DNA from: Pogonophryne albipinna
Taxonomy: Eukaryota; Chordata; Actinopteri; Perciformes; Artedidraconidae
DNA length: 64,000 nucleotides
Direction: 5' to 3'
NCBI GenBank assembly: GCA_028583405.1
Contig: CM053264.1
Location: forward strand, 7,133,530-7,197,529
Position 1 is the stretch's first letter, and each line of letters starts with the position of its first letter. The position numbers and the translations under genes are program-made. A model generated the notes under the pieces. That model saw nothing but the letters and a program-made list of their open reading frames with translations. It made no database searches and was not told the DNA's origin. This document shows positions 17,845 to 61,536 of the stretch, one piece after another.

Positions 17845-20800
17845 TTATATCTTGGTCTGGAGGGTCTCCTCATCCTTCTCAGAGCAGGAGTGAGAGCTCT
17901 TCCTGCTCATCTCCACACTCTTCCTCTTCTTCTCCTCCTCAGGCTCCTTATAGGCAAACTCCGCTTCTATCTTGGCCGGGTCAATGTAGGTGTAGAAATA
18001 GGCCATGAAGGCAAAGATGAAGCACACTAACACCAGCAGGGAGGCGAAGAGGATGTACTCGGCCCACTAGTGACAGAAACACACACAGTTCATTTGGAGA
18101 TCATCTTAGGATAGAATGCCTTTTTAATAGACGTCCTTTAGCAGATGCAACATTAAAGTGATGAACATACGAATAAATTCATACTTTTATTAAATAACTA
18201 TTTCTGAAATGGTTGTCTCGCAAAATTAGTACTTTTACTTGCAATACTTAAGTACATTATTATGCTTTTACTCTTGCATTAGTGAATGTAGGTCTTCTCT
18301 GTTCTACCTTTACTTGTCTGTGTCAAGATGTTCTGTCAAAACCATCTACAGCCAGTTTGAAACGGTCACTGAGGACAGAGTGTGTCTCCTAATGGTTTAT
18401 ATAAAATCCACCCACCTGTTCTTCGAGCGTTGCAGCCTCGGCGATAATGAGCACAACGATGTTACCTACGGCAACAGTCAGCAGCCAACCAGCCTGCAGC
18501 ACAGACTTCATATTGCTGGGTGCCTGCAGAGCAAAGGGAGATTCAAAAATAACTACTTATTATAGCAAGGACGTCAAGACGTGGTAATTTTTCACCCAAT
18601 TCTGGTTTTAATATTTGTCAGATATGTGAGGAAAGCCCCCTCTACCTGTGAGTAGGAGAACTCCAGGCCGGTGACGGAGAACACCACCTCTCCTACAGTC
18701 ATGAGGAAGTACTGAGGGATCTGCCAGGCCATGTGGATGATGTTAGGCTTGATGTCCACCACTGGAATGAGGATCTGTTCACACTGCAAGGCACCAAGAT
18801 GTGTTAAATAGATCAAAAACGTTACATTCAAGCTTTTTTTACGACTAAAAATGTATTTACCGTAGATTCAAAGTTGAAAGTCGGAGGGATCACTATGGTG
18901 TAGGAGCTGCCGAAGCCCAGCTCCTGTTTGTAGTTACACACTGATCCCAATGCATTCTTGATCTGGTACTGTGCACTGACATAACAAGAGAAACAGCAGT
19001 CAGTGGTGCAAAGACGTTTCTCTTGTGCGAGGGTGCGTGACGTTTATAATGAAGTCAGGCTTACACTCCCTGTGGTATCAAAACATATTTTGACATGTCG
19101 TTGGTGGGGATGTTCCCAAAGCTCTGGTCACCCCATGTCATATTCAAAGTTATGTTGAATCCATTGAAGAATCTGGGGAAGGAGAATTCAGAATACAATT
19201 AGTGAGACAGTCTTAGAGTCTTCTACAGTAAACTGATGTATCCTACTAGTACTTTAATAGTTTAAAAGCTACCTGATAGCATTAGCGCCCTGCTCCGGCT
19301 TTGAGGTGGTGTCTGAGAACTGGAGAAAGAAAGATACTATTTTTTAGGTAATATTTGACATAATGGATAACACACATTGATTTACAGTCTATCAAATGCT
19401 ATCAGAACACATCCATAGCTATAGCAGTCCAAATGCATTTAATTTCAGCTGGACTTTAACAGCTTTAATCTGGCAGCGGTGCTTACTGTTATAGGCTTGG
19501 GTAGAGTCCCTTCCTGGACGATGACCGAGGTGCTGCGATTGCCCTCCCCGATAGCTATTGGGTAGGTGGCATTTGGCCCAAGAAGTAGTGTAAATGGTGA
19601 TCCAAAGGTCAAGTAATCCTCATTGGCCTGTAGGAAAAAGATAAGTCAATATCACTATGTCCTCTTGCCTTCGTTGTGTGGTGACTTATTTGCTTTCAGT
19701 CCATTTAGATCGGGAGTGTGAGGTGGAATACCGTGAAAGGCTTCAAAGTAAAATGGTTGTTTCCAGCTTTGACGTCCAGCGGTGTGCTCATCATGTTGAT
19801 GTACTTCACTTGGCTTTCAGTGCTTGAAGGGAATATAGGCATGGTTTGCTAGAAGAGAAATGGAAATGTGTGTGAATGGAGCGATGTAACGTAATTCATG
19901 TTTGAATTGTCTTGTGCGTTACACTCACATCAATCTGTAACTGAACCAGGGCAGCAGCAACGAACGCAAGAGCAGCAAATAACATCCCAACAGTCATCCT
20001 CTTCAACGGGCTGCAGACACACACACGTTTGAGTTGATGTCTATATTTATTTATAACATGCTTGTGGGGTAAGCTAGAGTTTAAATGTAGTGTTTCCCTC
20101 ACACAGGATCAAAACAGAGAAATAAACTCACGAGAAGTTTAGTTTGCACTTGGCAATCAGTGGGTAGATGACACTGTCCATGATTGGAACCATGATCAGG
20201 ATCAAGATAGGGTTGACAGTCTGGGGGGAGGAAGGCAAATCGATCTTTTAACCTCTCCTATACTGTAGGTCAACATCATCAACATGTAAAGTGTGGTCAG
20301 CACCAGTGTCTTACCTGCATCTGATCGGGCTGGATTGTGAGGAATCCCTGTTTAAGGAAAAATACGGAAACAGACATAAACTCAGTTAGAAAAAACATTG
20401 TCTGTGGTTTGGCTCAAAAGGTTTAACATGGAACATTTTTACAAATAAAACGTACAAAGTTTCCGTCCATGATGGTGGCCTGGAGGGTCCATCTGGAGCC
20501 CTGTGGAGGAGACACAGCTCTTATTTACGTTTGCGCTGTGAAGGGATTACTTGGGTAAAAACATATTTTAAAGGTGGTACTTTGCTGGAAAAAGTTTGAG
20601 AAACACAACATACAGTACTGGTCAGGAATACAATTGTTACCTGCTGGTCAAAGAGAGCCCAGAACATGGGAAGAGGGATGTAGAGGAACAGCACCTTTAG
20701 CACCATCTTCACCTGGGCAATCAGGAGTTTCTGCAGCCGAACACAGAGAAGGATTATCATCTTTAAGTTGTATTGATTTTACTGTTTGTTTTAGTGGGTA

Positions 20801-21919
20801 CGTATGCATGCATACTCCACTTACGTCGTATTTCTCATCAGACCAGTCCATCCAGTGTTCTCTCTTGGGGTATTGAGAAGAACGATGCCTAAAGCGGTTC
20901 TTGATAGCAAACTACGGAGAGAAGTGAAGGACAATTCAGTGGGATTCTTACTCTCAATGGGAGACCATTTTGTTACAGAAAGTTTTAAGTTCTATTTAAA
21001 ACCGTATATTTCTAAGATGAAAACTTTGTGGAAGCCACTTACCCCGATGCATGTGCAGACCTTCACCATGATGTTGCCTTGAGGAGGGGTCTTAATGTAC
21101 ATGCCACTTCCAAGAATGAACACAACTGCAGACACACCAAATATACATGTTAACCTCTAAAAACAACAACAAAAATGATCAAAAAAGCAAAGGACATGAC
21201 TCTAAGAATGTCATTACCTTACCTGACCTTATCTTATATGCACAACAAGTATTCATGATACCACTAAAACGCACTTTATAGAGGGTAATAAAGGGCTTAT
21301 GAAATGGATCAAACTAGTTCATTAAAGATTAATTAATAATCCATGAATGGTTACTAATAAAAGTAGAATTGATCTGCTTGGTACAGTCAATAAAGACATA
21401 AAAACATATATATATTTTACCCAGAGCTACCACCATGAGAGCAGCAGGGACTCCAAAGGCCAGAGGGTAGCACGACTGCTTGGTGTGAATACCACACTCC
21501 TGAGCTGGAAACACACACACACACATTTATTTTACTATGAAGCATATGACTCATTGGTGTGTTTTATGCTTTGTAATCACCACTAATGTACCTCTGAGGA
21601 TGGGGGTGATGACAGTAGACAGCAGACTGCCAGCGTTGATGGACAGGTAGAAGATGGAGAAGAAAGTGCTCCTCTGCTTCTCCTGTTGGCAAGACAAAAT
21701 CAATAATTATTTTTACAAAATAATATTGGATACGTTTTATATAATGCCCCATTTCACTGAAGTCATTGATATGACCCTGGCCTTGAACAGTGTGATAAAG
21801 TCACTGAGACAGATGTGCCTGTACCTATTATTAGTTAATAAACAACTAGCTAGATACTAGAAGTGCTGACGAGGTGCCACTGATAGCTGAGTGAGTTGGC
21901 TCTTTAATTGCACGTTTGT

Positions 21920-21967
<48 letters not shown>

Positions 21968-24900
21968 CAGAGAGAGAGATAATACTTGGGTCCTGCATGT
22001 GGTGTGTGCATGCATGAACGTACATAATTGGATATTGTAGCATAAAATACTTTGTCTCTGGGCAGACGTCCTGCTGTGTGTACTGTGTTACATTACAAAT
22101 TATTTTGTTCAGTTTCACTCTCCTAAATTCCCTATATTAGGAAGTTTGGGTTAGAATGTCTTAACAATATTTCTAAATGATTATCTTCTAATATGTAAAC
22201 CTTGTTAACACATCCAAACATTTAAATAATATTGATTGCATCTTGAATGCACTTCAAATTGTAGAGGTGTCTCTGGTATTTGATCTCCCCTGCCATTGGT
22301 ATAAACAGGGTTCATACACTTTTTCACCAATGATTTTCCATGACTTCTCCATGACCTTTAACTCATTTTCCATGACCAAAAAAAAATGACCACTGAAAAT
22401 GGTTTATTTGAACATGGAACAGGAAAATAAGGTCTGCATATGAAACATGTAGTGCCTATCTAAAACAAATCAAATAGTAGGCTTACTAGCTTCTACACGC
22501 TAAAGCAACTGTAGTCAGGGATGCAAAGTCATCAGGTATGAAAAAGGTGACAAGGACCCGACCTCTGACCCCACGGGATATCGGCTTTAAAATGTGGAAT
22601 AACAGGATGTTAGCAGTCAGAACAACTAAAGCAGCAGTGTCAATAATAACAGAAACGCCAAAGAGTCACATCTAATAGAAATATATAAAAGCATTTATTT
22701 TAATTGTGTAGCAGTCAGTTTATAATTTTGGCAGCACTGTTGAGCATTTTGAAAATGTATTGTCATGCCTCTGTGCAAGGCTTAGTCTTTCTATCTTTAT
22801 AGCCAGTGTAAAGTAACTAAATTAATAAACTCAACAAGTACTATACGTGGGTACAATTTTGAGATACTTGTACTTTATTTAAGTATTTCAATGTGTTGCT
22901 ACTTTGTACTTCTACTCCTCTACAGTTCAGAGGTACATGGTGTACTTCTACTCCTCTACAGTTCAGAGGTACATGGTGTACTTCTACTCCACTACAGTTC
23001 AGAGGTACATGGTGTACTTCTACTCCTCTACAGTTCAGAGGTTCATGGTGTACTTTTCCTCCACCTCCATGTATTTAATACCTTTAGTTACTTTACAGAT
23101 GTGGATGAATGATGTGGAATCTAATCAAGTGTTAAATCAGACTTTAGTTCCACCTGGAGTAAATCCACAAACTACCCTGCAGTATACAAAGTCATTCAAG
23201 CTGCTCCTTTACCAGCTTTGAGAACACTTTAATGATCAATCATTATAAAACAAATCATATATTATTCTGAAATGGACCAATCTGCACAACGACTACTTTT
23301 ACTGTCTTTCACTATATTTTGATGATAATACTTTTGTACTTTTACTTGACTAACATTTTGAACGCAGGACTTTTACTGTAACAGAGTATTCCTACACTCT
23401 GGTACTTCTACTTTTACTCAAGTACAAGATCTGAGTACTTCTACTTCTATTTTTTACTACAAGATCAGAGTACATCTACTTTTACTCAAGTACAAGACCT
23501 GAGTACTTCTACTAAAGTACAAGATCTGAGTACTTCTACTTATCTGAGTACATCTACTTTTACTCAAGTACAAGATCTGAGTACTTCTACTTTTACTCAA
23601 GTACAAGACCTGAGTACTTCTACTTTTACTCAAGTACAAGATCTGAGTACTTATACTAAAGTACAAGATCTGAGTACTTCTACTTATCTGAGTACTTCTA
23701 CTTTAACTCAAGTACAAGATCTGAGTACTTCTACTTTTACTCAAGTACAAGACCTGAGTACTTCTACTTTTACTCAAGTAAAAGACCTGAGTACTTCTAC
23801 TTTTACTCAAGTACAAGATCTGAGTACTTCTACTTTTAAGAACAACATCTGAGTACTTCTACTCTAGCACAATATCTATACTTATACCATCTCCGTTTAT
23901 AGCCTATGAAAAATACTATTAGAAAACGAAGGCTAAAGCTAACGTTAGCAGATAGTGACAATGTATGCTAGCTAGCTCAACGATTCCTTAAATGATATTG
24001 TGACAGAAAAACGTTTCAGTTCACATCACGCTCTGCCCTTAACACCTGAACGGCCCGTTCTAACAGCTGTTCACCAGCGGTGCAGTCTGTGCCACAGTGA
24101 CTCCGCACAGTTAACGAACGCACCGTAGCTAACCCTCATACCGGAGCAGCAGAGTTCAGCCTGCGCGTCATGATGGCACATAACAGCTCGCGACTGCAGA
24201 TTATTTCGGCGATTGATAAAATGTAAATTTAATTTTGACGCAACTTTAGTTACATTTCCATGACTTTTCCAAAACTTTGGGAAAAACATTGTTTTCCATA
24301 ACTTTTCCAGGGCCTGGAATTTGCATTTTGAATTTCCATGACTTTTCCAGGTTTTCAATGACCGTACGAACCCTGTATAAAGTATGTGCGAGAATGACTT
24401 GTGTGCTTGAGCAACATCTAACCTGATGGTCTAGAAACTGGTCTCCACCGAAGGCAGCCACGCAGGGTTTGATGCCTCCCGTCCCCAGGGCGATGAGTAT
24501 CAGACCCACCATGGAAAGAGCTCTGAGGACACACACACACACACATCAGCACACATCTGTACCTGGGGATCTATTGTACTTCTCTCACACACTTCTCTGA
24601 GTTCCACTCACACGTGTAAGGTCATGTTGTCGGGGGTTCCATCCTTGTTTGCATCTGTGAGGTCATGGATAGCACTTATTGCCATGACAACCTGTCCCAG
24701 CGTGTATACGATGGACAGGTAAATAATCGTCCTGTGCAGAGGGAGGGGGGAGAAGGAGCAAAGATTGAAACAGGTGTACAAGTTCAGATAGAGATAAGAT
24801 AGACGAGGGTCAAAAATCCAAGGATGAACTTTAACAGCTGAGTCTGTGAGATATACTTTACCGAACACACTGTGTACTCCAAATGAGACTAAAGCTCATT

Positions 24901-26057
24901 TGTCTCTGAATGCTTACAGTATTTAAGATGCATTTTTTATTTGGATGCATACTCACTTGAACTTGCCGAGCCATGAATCAGCCACGATGGCTCCCAGGAT
25001 GGGTGTCAGGTAGCACAGAGCCACAAAGGTGTGGTAGATGGTGGTGGAAAAGTCATCATCCCACTTCAGGAAGTACTTGAAGTACAGCACAAGCACAGCT
25101 GCAGACGAGGAGGGGAACAAAGGGAAATGAGGTTGATAGGGATGCAAAAGAAGATGAAAAACTGGTCAGGAATTTAACTTAAGTTTTAATAAGTGAAACA
25201 GTGTAAAAAGCGAAGCAAGTAAAAGTCCTGCAGTCAAAAATTCTAATCACGTAAAGAAAAATAAGTATTTCAAACAAAATGTAGTTTAGTTTTAAGTGCA
25301 TTTGATGTAATCCACTCACCTCGCATGCCATAGTAGGAGAAACGCTCGCAGAATTCATTGACCACAATGAAGAAGATGCTTATTGGGTAACCACAAATAA
25401 CAGCCTGTTGGAGGGGAAGGAAACACTTAAGGATAGTGACTAAAAAGTTGTTTGTCTGCAGGTTCTGTACAGTAGGTTTATCACTTATATTCTCATTACT
25501 TGCGTTGCATTTAACAAGACCTGAGCCGAGGTCTTTTTTAATCAACCATTTTAAAAACTGGAATCAGATTTGTTGTATTACTTAATTGTGATTGTTTGAT
25601 TATGATGACAAAATAAAATTAGTACATGTTTGTTCCTCTTAATAATTAAGTCCTGTTGGGTATGAAAGCAGGAAACAATTAATATGTGGATTTTCATTAA
25701 ATATTACAGACAATAACATTTGGACTTACAGTTTTCTGCTTGGGCTTCTTCGTCTCGTCGTTATCTGAAGAAATCACAGAAGTCACATTGAGTTAACCTT
25801 TTCCTTGAAGTGAAATATGCAGATTCATATTCTTAATTGTGTCCAACAAACTAAAAATATCTCTGGTTTGTTGTAGATTTTTATCAAATTGTTGACTTGA
25901 GCTAGTATGCATGTAGCAAATCCAAGAATAACAAGTGCCATGCATGATATAAACAGATAATAATCCTCTAAAAAATGCAGGAAAAGTAATCTCAAAATGT
26001 GGAAGTGTTTCTTTCTTGCATCCCAGTCAGCCATCCAGACTGGGACTCACCTTCCAT
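17845..26057 (-). CDS. slc15a1: Proton-coupled oligopeptide transporter PEPT1
   Basis: Coding exons in transcript order: 26051-26057, 25730-25764, 25320-25404, 24957-25098, 24612-24731, 24423-24522, 21592-21682, 21421-21504, 21043-21125, 20825-20911, 20641-20730, 20456-20500, 20315-20347, 20132-20220, 19929-20010, 19732-19848, 19487-19627, 19273-19319, 19065-19172, 18861-18975, 18646-18783, 18416-18523, 17845-18066. All phases agree and give 722 aa (human 708). It couples proton influx to uptake of di- and tripeptides at the intestinal apical membrane. Visible: PTR2/POT signature E-x-x-E-R-F in TM1 (Glu31, Glu34, Arg35), Tyr64-His65 in TM2 (human Tyr56-His57), MFWALFDQQ in TM7, a large divergent extracellular loop (exons 16-21), and the TM10-12 block ending YFYTYIDPAKIEAEF. 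SLC15A2 was considered, but the linkage to stk24 and dock9 and the C-terminus favour SLC15A1. Only 7 coding nt lie in the first exon. Confidence 0.95.
18225..18300. repeat. Possible fragment of a TACTTTTACT-type teleost repeat
   Basis: AGTACTTTTACTTGCAATACTTAAGTACATTA and adjoining TTTTACTCTTGC resemble the interior of the element seen at 22804-23880. The fragment is short and has no visible ends, so this is only a likely relationship. Confidence 0.3.
21921..21966. repeat. (GT)n microsatellite, about 23 units
   Basis: An uninterrupted GT run lies in the large slc15a1 intron 21683-24422. Confidence 0.95.
22906..23060. repeat. 36-bp tandem repeat, four units plus a partial
   Basis: Units begin at 22906, 22942, 22978 and 23014 with a degenerate fifth at 23050. 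Each reads GTACTTCTACTCCTCTACAG followed by TTCAGAGGTACATGGT. Because 36 is divisible by 3, all frames stay open, which explains several spurious reading frames. Confidence 0.95.
23402..23840. repeat. About 33-bp tandem repeat with shortened variants
   Basis: Units of GTACTTCTACTTTTACTCAA plus GTACAAGATCTGA follow at 33-bp spacing (23402, 23435 and on). Some units lack the TTTTACTC block. It lies inside the nested element. Confidence 0.9.
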
Positions 26058-27440
26058 GGCTGCTGTGTGCGTTGACTCCGGGTCCCTTCTCCGACTGAAT
26101 GCTTCAGCAAAAAGACAGAGAGACTTGTGACTCCGGTCCATATCCACGACACACAGCTTCTAATGTCACCGCCCATCAAGCCTCCTGCAACGCCCACTGA
26201 TGCTGGACTGTGGATCAAACACATGGCATCTAGCACCTACCAACGTCCATCATTCCCAACTACCAGCATTTTCTCTCCATCATAATCACACCTATGTTTG
26301 TGGGTGTGTCAGTCAATTATTACTTTATGTCTCAGTTCAGCTAATAAAAGGAAGCAATAGTCATAATGTATTTCTTATTGCTTTCAAAACTGAAAATGTG
26401 AGGATAATCTTTGTGACTGGGATGTAATGGTAATAATGATTGCTATCTCCTGGTGTGGAAATCAAGCCAATGTGGAAGACTGGAGCTTCTTTAGCATTTT
26501 CTCTTCCCACTTGTCCAAATATATGACGCCAAAAATGCGACATGGGTGGAGTCACAGTGCCTTCGCCCTCTTTAAATATACAGACCATGGTTATGCAAGG
26601 CACAAGCAGTAACTGCACAAACAAACTACATTTATAACAAAGTTTACAATGTGCAAATCTTACATTATTGTCTATTTCATAAATTGCAGACACAAACACA
26701 TAATAAAACACTAGCGGGACTCACGGCAGACACATGATGTTTTGCAGCCTCTGGAACAATGACACGGTGGGGGTGTTTGTGACAGTGGAGAGTAGTGGAT
26801 TTCACAGGAGTCAGCATCCATATCTCACTCCTGTTGCTCTTCAATGAATGCACACAGCTCAGTTGGATCACTAAATACAGCTCCATAACTCTACATATGC
26901 CGACTCAACAACACACACTTGTATTAGTATGAAATTAGTAACAATAATTCAGATAAAAGCTTTAGGATTTTAGCCTTTGCAGACCATTTTCATGCACAGG
27001 AACCTATATAGTAACACATTACAGGAAAGGGAAAACCCCAAAAGTACAATTGGGCCCTTTTAATCTTTTGAGAGTATAAGTGAAAGATAGGGGAAGATAT
27101 CCACAAACTTTAACTGTCATTTTTAATTCAACTTACCTAAGGTATCATACAGCCATGCATCATGAGTCCCTTATCTTCTGTGTTTTACTAAAGTAATTCC
27201 TCTCTGCGTGTCTACACTCTCCAGCTACACTTCCCTGACAGTTGTGAGTCTGTAGCTTCTGCTTGAGATAAGGGCAGCTTGTGGTCGTGTCTGAAACAAC
27301 AAAGAACGGCTCAGAAGTTGTGTTCAAGGATCCATCTTCCTTTTCACAACTAACAAAATACATTTCTCACATTACAAAATCCCTTGTCGCACCTTCAACT
27401 TCTTAGTGAAGTGATTTGTTAGTAGTTAAACACACAAATC
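26058..27440 (-). promoter_or_regulatory. slc15a1: slc15a1 5'UTR/promoter and intergenic spacer to dock9
   Basis: Immediately upstream of the slc15a1 ATG (minus strand) is a short GC-richer segment to about 26200 with a GGGCGG box near 26168, compatible with Sp1 binding. The rest, up to the dock9 3'UTR, is AT-rich without recognisable genes. No TATA box is convincing and no non-coding first exon could be fixed. Confidence 0.4.
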
Positions 27441-28370
27441 CAAGGCATGAAAGAAGAATTATTTATTTTATTTATAAGTCTTAAACATATTTACATGAGC
27501 AGTCACTTCACAGATAATAAAAGGCATGACAGACAAAGAAACAAAGGGGGTAGGTTACAAATTGTGCCACCCTTGGCTTACCTTGCACAGTCTTTTTCTA
27601 ATGTCTTTGGCAAGAGTGGTTTTCTATACAGTAGGTAGGCCATGGTAACAATAGAAAATATTGCACACACTTTTCCTTACAGAAAAAAGGTTAAAACATT
27701 GTGGTTCACTTGGCTTTAGACTGATTCTATACACGTCCATTGGCCTAAAATAGAGGGAATAATCATTTCAAATGTCCAGGGTAAGATAAAAGATGAATGC
27801 TTTCTGCACTGTTCACTGTGCATCTGCTGTAACAGGGCCTCCTGAATGGAAAGAATAGAAAATGTAAAAATACTGTGCCTCAGTGGAAGAATGTTAACAG
27901 ATACAGCAGTGGTATTCATTTATTCCCATTAAAAACGTTCTCTTATACAAACAATGTACATACATGGGAGCCCGACAGTTACAAAACAGATAAGGTGTAG
28001 ACTTGCATGGAAATACTGAAGTCTGTTACCACATCGTTTGGGTGGAGCTTAACACACCAGAATAATAAAGATAACATCATGTTGCCAGTCACTGTATAGG
28101 ATCCACACTTGCTGTGCTTAAGCCCATTTCACATATGATTAAACAAACTATACAAAATGATAAATGAGCCAAAGCTGGCAACAAGTCAGATATTGTATAA
28201 GTATTGACTGGAGTCTCCATAGGAAACAAGAAGAATGGGCTAACTGATGACAGGATAGCATGATGAAAACAAAAACAAATAAAGATGTTTTTTGTTTCCG
28301 CTTGACTGACAGGAAGTGTATTCAGTCATTAGGGATAAAGAAGGCAATAGTTTGGTGTTGAACATCCTGA
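27441..28370 (-). other. dock9: dock9 3'UTR with candidate polyadenylation signals
   Basis: Downstream of the dock9 stop (28371-28373), AATAAA on the minus strand occurs at 27919-27924 and 27462-27467. The UTR is therefore 0.45 or 0.9 kb. No other gene is seen in it. Confidence 0.55.
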
Positions 28371-58428
<30,058 letters not shown>

Positions 58429-60545
58429 GTCAACAGGTGTGAACTCACTGCACACACACTGCCATGGCACTGAGCTGCCCGCAGTGTGTGAAGGTGGAGA
58501 GAGCTTTGTCTATGTCCAGTCAGATTCCCTCTGTACTCAATCACAATGGCCCTGCCTCCCTCTCCCTCTCTCCCCTCTCCCTCTCATCAGAAGGGAAGGG
58601 CCCCTCCCACCCTCACAGCTGTGCAGCTGCAAGAGTGTGTGTGGATAGGAGTGTGTGTTCATATACAGTATGTGTGAGGAGGCGGGGAGGAGAAATGGAC
58701 CACTCCCCCATTAAAAACTTAGAAGAGGCCCTGAGATAATGTTGTCATGTGTCCACCTGCATGAGTGTGTGTGCGTTGGTGTGTGTCGGAAAAAAGACAA
58801 CGCCGAAAGAAAAGAATGTATGACAAAACGTTTTGTAACATTTTAAATTGCAGCCTACAAATTAGAGTGTAATATTCTGTACATTAAGGCTACTAACAAA
58901 ATAAATGTCAATAATAATAGGGCACCAAAAATACTATTACTCAATATAGGTTTTGTTTTTTTTAAAGCTCCAATTGATGCTGACTCAGGTCCCCAGACAA
59001 AGCACAGGGGTTTAAAGCCAATTATTTTAGTGGCCACATCAAAAGAGTACAACTTCCCGACCCATCTTGTGATGCCATTTGGCCGAATAGGACTGTTTCC
59101 CATTGACTTACACTGGGAAAGAGATCTGTACATTCTTATTTCAGCTTGCAAGAACGAACTTCATTTAATAATTAGGTACTAAAAGTTCTAACTTATATCT
59201 GAATCCAGAGTTATTTCTGTGCTGCCTTTCGTTTGAATGGGCCAAAACAATGCGGCTGAGAGATAGGGTTAAAGGAAAGGCTACTGCACTTTCTCTATAT
59301 TCCCACAGATGTGGAAGGATTTTGGTAATTGAATACCTAAAGGGTGAACTTCTATGGCTTCATGCGCCACGGAGCAAGTTTGCTTCATACATCTACTGTG
59401 AGGATGATGCTAGTGATCTTTGGCTAGTGAAGCTCTGACAACGGATTATAAGTAGAGTATTACTGCTGATGTACTCGATGTGTGTGGCTGTATTAGCCCA
59501 TGAGCTCTACCTTAGAGAGGATTAAAGGGAGGGGCCTGTCGATATTAGGTCATTTCAGATATGTCGGTATAGGTATGCGTGTCAGCAGATAAAGTATATG
59601 GAATTAAAGCACAAAAATCGAACTGCATTAAAAGGGGATGTAAAAATGTTGCAGCCTGCATACTTTAAAATAAATGATAGTTAAAGTGAAAATGTGAATA
59701 TTGTACTGTTACTAAAAAAGAATGCCCAATGCTTTGTCTTAAATTGAAAAAAGATACATGCATTATTTTTCACTTATGGAAAAAGCCTTGGCCGAGTGCT
59801 CTTAAAGTTGTTTATGATTATATGTCAGAACAGAACGATCCTCTACGTTACCTCAAACAGTGGATCCTACATTGGATTGAAAAACTGCGACACTGTTGAC
59901 ATTTCTAAAAATAACTGTCATAAGCAGCAGCAACAGCTTTTAGACACTCAATCTGTGTTCATAAAGTTCTACTCCCCGTTGATATTTTGTTCAGCTTTGA
60001 ACTGCAGCTCGGTGTATCCGCTGCAGCGGGCACTCACAGCAGGGTCAGTTCAAACACTCTCCCCCTTTATCCGGCTCTACACACACTCGCCTGCTGCTTC
60101 AGGAACGGGGTGACTTGCCCCTTGTTTCTCCATGCAGTCAGCGTTCTCTCCGAGGAGGATCCCTATCCTTTAATCTTTGAGGCGCCGTGGCTCAGCTGTT
60201 TTCTATCAGAGAGAGTGTTTCAGAATGATGACATTTAGAGTTTTTAATAAGGAATTACTGAGGGTAAATCTATGCAAATCCTGACTCTCTTATGCTGCGT
60301 TAGACACAACTCCCAAACCACAGCGCTGTTTACAAGCCACTGAATCTTTCTGACTACACAAGCATGGGTAATAACTCATGCAAGAGAAGTTGGGGCTCTG
60401 TGCAGTCAGGGTGAGAGGGGGGAGAGGTGGGATGTCAGAAAGAGGGGATGACATGCCACGGGTCAGGATAGCCTTCAAAGGCCGTGGTCTCTCTGGTGCA
60501 GTTTCAGCGCCATCCCTCCTAACAAAATGTAGCACAAAGGCGGGC

Positions 60546-60548
<3 letters not shown>

Positions 60549-60610
<62 letters not shown>

Positions 60611-60630
60611 TGTATGTGTGTGTGTGTGCA
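60549..60630. repeat. (TG)n microsatellite with TATG interruptions
   Basis: About 40 TG units, interrupted near 60603 and 60613 by TATG. Confidence 0.9.
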
Positions 60631-61536
60631 AGTTTTACATAGCAGGTCTCTCTGATGTGTGAGGCACAGAGCATAATTTGCATAACTTGTTTTAACTGTA
60701 CTCGCTTCAAAGGGACTCGCTGAAATGTACCATTCAGAGAAATAAGTTATTTTAAAATACGGGAAGCTGTAAAATAAGGTTGGTTCACTTGGTGAGGTGG
60801 AACAGAATTTAAGAGCCACAGGAATAACCGTCATGGATGGAGCAGCAGAACCATAGCAAGTGTAAGCTACAGACTAGCTTAACAAAAGTAGTTATTTTAA
60901 CCTAAATGGAGATCTTTTTTTAACCTTAACCATGTCGTTTTTTTGCCCAAAACTAACTGCGACTGTTTAACAACTTTAAACACTTGTTACCACGCACAAA
61001 CTTTATGCGTTAAGATACTACGCAAGAGGGGCATCAGCCCAAGCAGCAATATGATGAGAAGGTATGTGGTATGAGATTCCACTTAATATTTCAATATTAT
61101 TCAAAAGTTTTATAGCTGGGGGACTAAAAGACCTTCGTAATCATTCTGTTGAGCGTCTTGGCATCTGCTACCTGTCCCTCAAGACATTTTGCAGACTAGT
61201 CAAAATTCCAAAAAAACAAGCTCCTTCTTCCAAACTCATTTCCTAGATCGGACAGAGATTAAACAAAATGGGCAAACTCAGTGTGTTCGAAAGGGTATTT
61301 TGGGGGTGAAGTATTTAAAGCAAATGGAATGCAGCTCTGTGATTTGACTTTCCTCTGGCCTGAGTGTGTAGAGATCTGCTGACTGTACTGCGTCCCTGCC
61401 TTCCTGCCCATGCCTCAGTGACAGCGTCACCAGCTCAGCGTGATAATCAGCCTCTTGTCAAAGACCCAGGCTGCACTGAGGTCATCCTTCTTCATTCACC
61501 CACATCTCTGCAGCGCTCTCTCATGCCATCACGCTT

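Larger units (their letters stand above)
22804..23880. mobile_element. Nested non-autonomous teleost element, internally amplified
   Basis: From 22804 the sequence (GTAAAGTAACTAAATTAATA, then GGGTACAATTTTGAGATACT, TTTAAGTATTTC and ACTTCTACTCC) matches a very common teleost MITE-like element I remember, starting CAGTGGTGGAAAGTAACTAAG. Its inner part has expanded into two tandem arrays (22906-23060 and 23402-23840). The right terminus is degraded. A second truncated copy is at 46424-46560. Confidence 0.6.
22306..24375. mobile_element. DNA transposon with terminal inverted repeats in an slc15a1 intron
   Basis: The left end reads CAGGGTTCATAC (from 22306) and the right end, reverse-complemented, reads CAGGGTTCGTAC (up to 24375). 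TATAAA flanks both ends directly (22300-22305 and 24376-24381), consistent with a target-site duplication of 6 bp, or part of a longer one. Subterminal regions at both ends repeat TTTTCCATGACTT-like motifs. Such CAGGGTTCGTACGG ends are common in teleost genomes; I would place it near hAT-like elements, but the 6-bp flank leaves the superfamily open. No transposase frame is seen. The middle (about 22804-23880) is occupied by another repeat and minisatellites; 23930-24230 is CpG-containing unique sequence that could be the element's old 5' region. Confidence 0.75.

Noticed and set aside
22906..23060. Regular 36-bp repeats resembling a CRISPR array
   Set aside because: The repeats are directly adjacent with no unique spacers, in a vertebrate intron and inside a transposon.
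22891..23221. Overlapping reading frames with repeated peptides (VHGVLLLLYSSE and similar)
   Set aside because: They arise because the tandem unit length is a multiple of three; no start context, splice sites or homology.
17845..26057. Assignment of the transporter to SLC15A2 (PEPT2)
   Set aside because: The C-terminus, overall length and linkage with stk24 and dock9 indicate SLC15A1.
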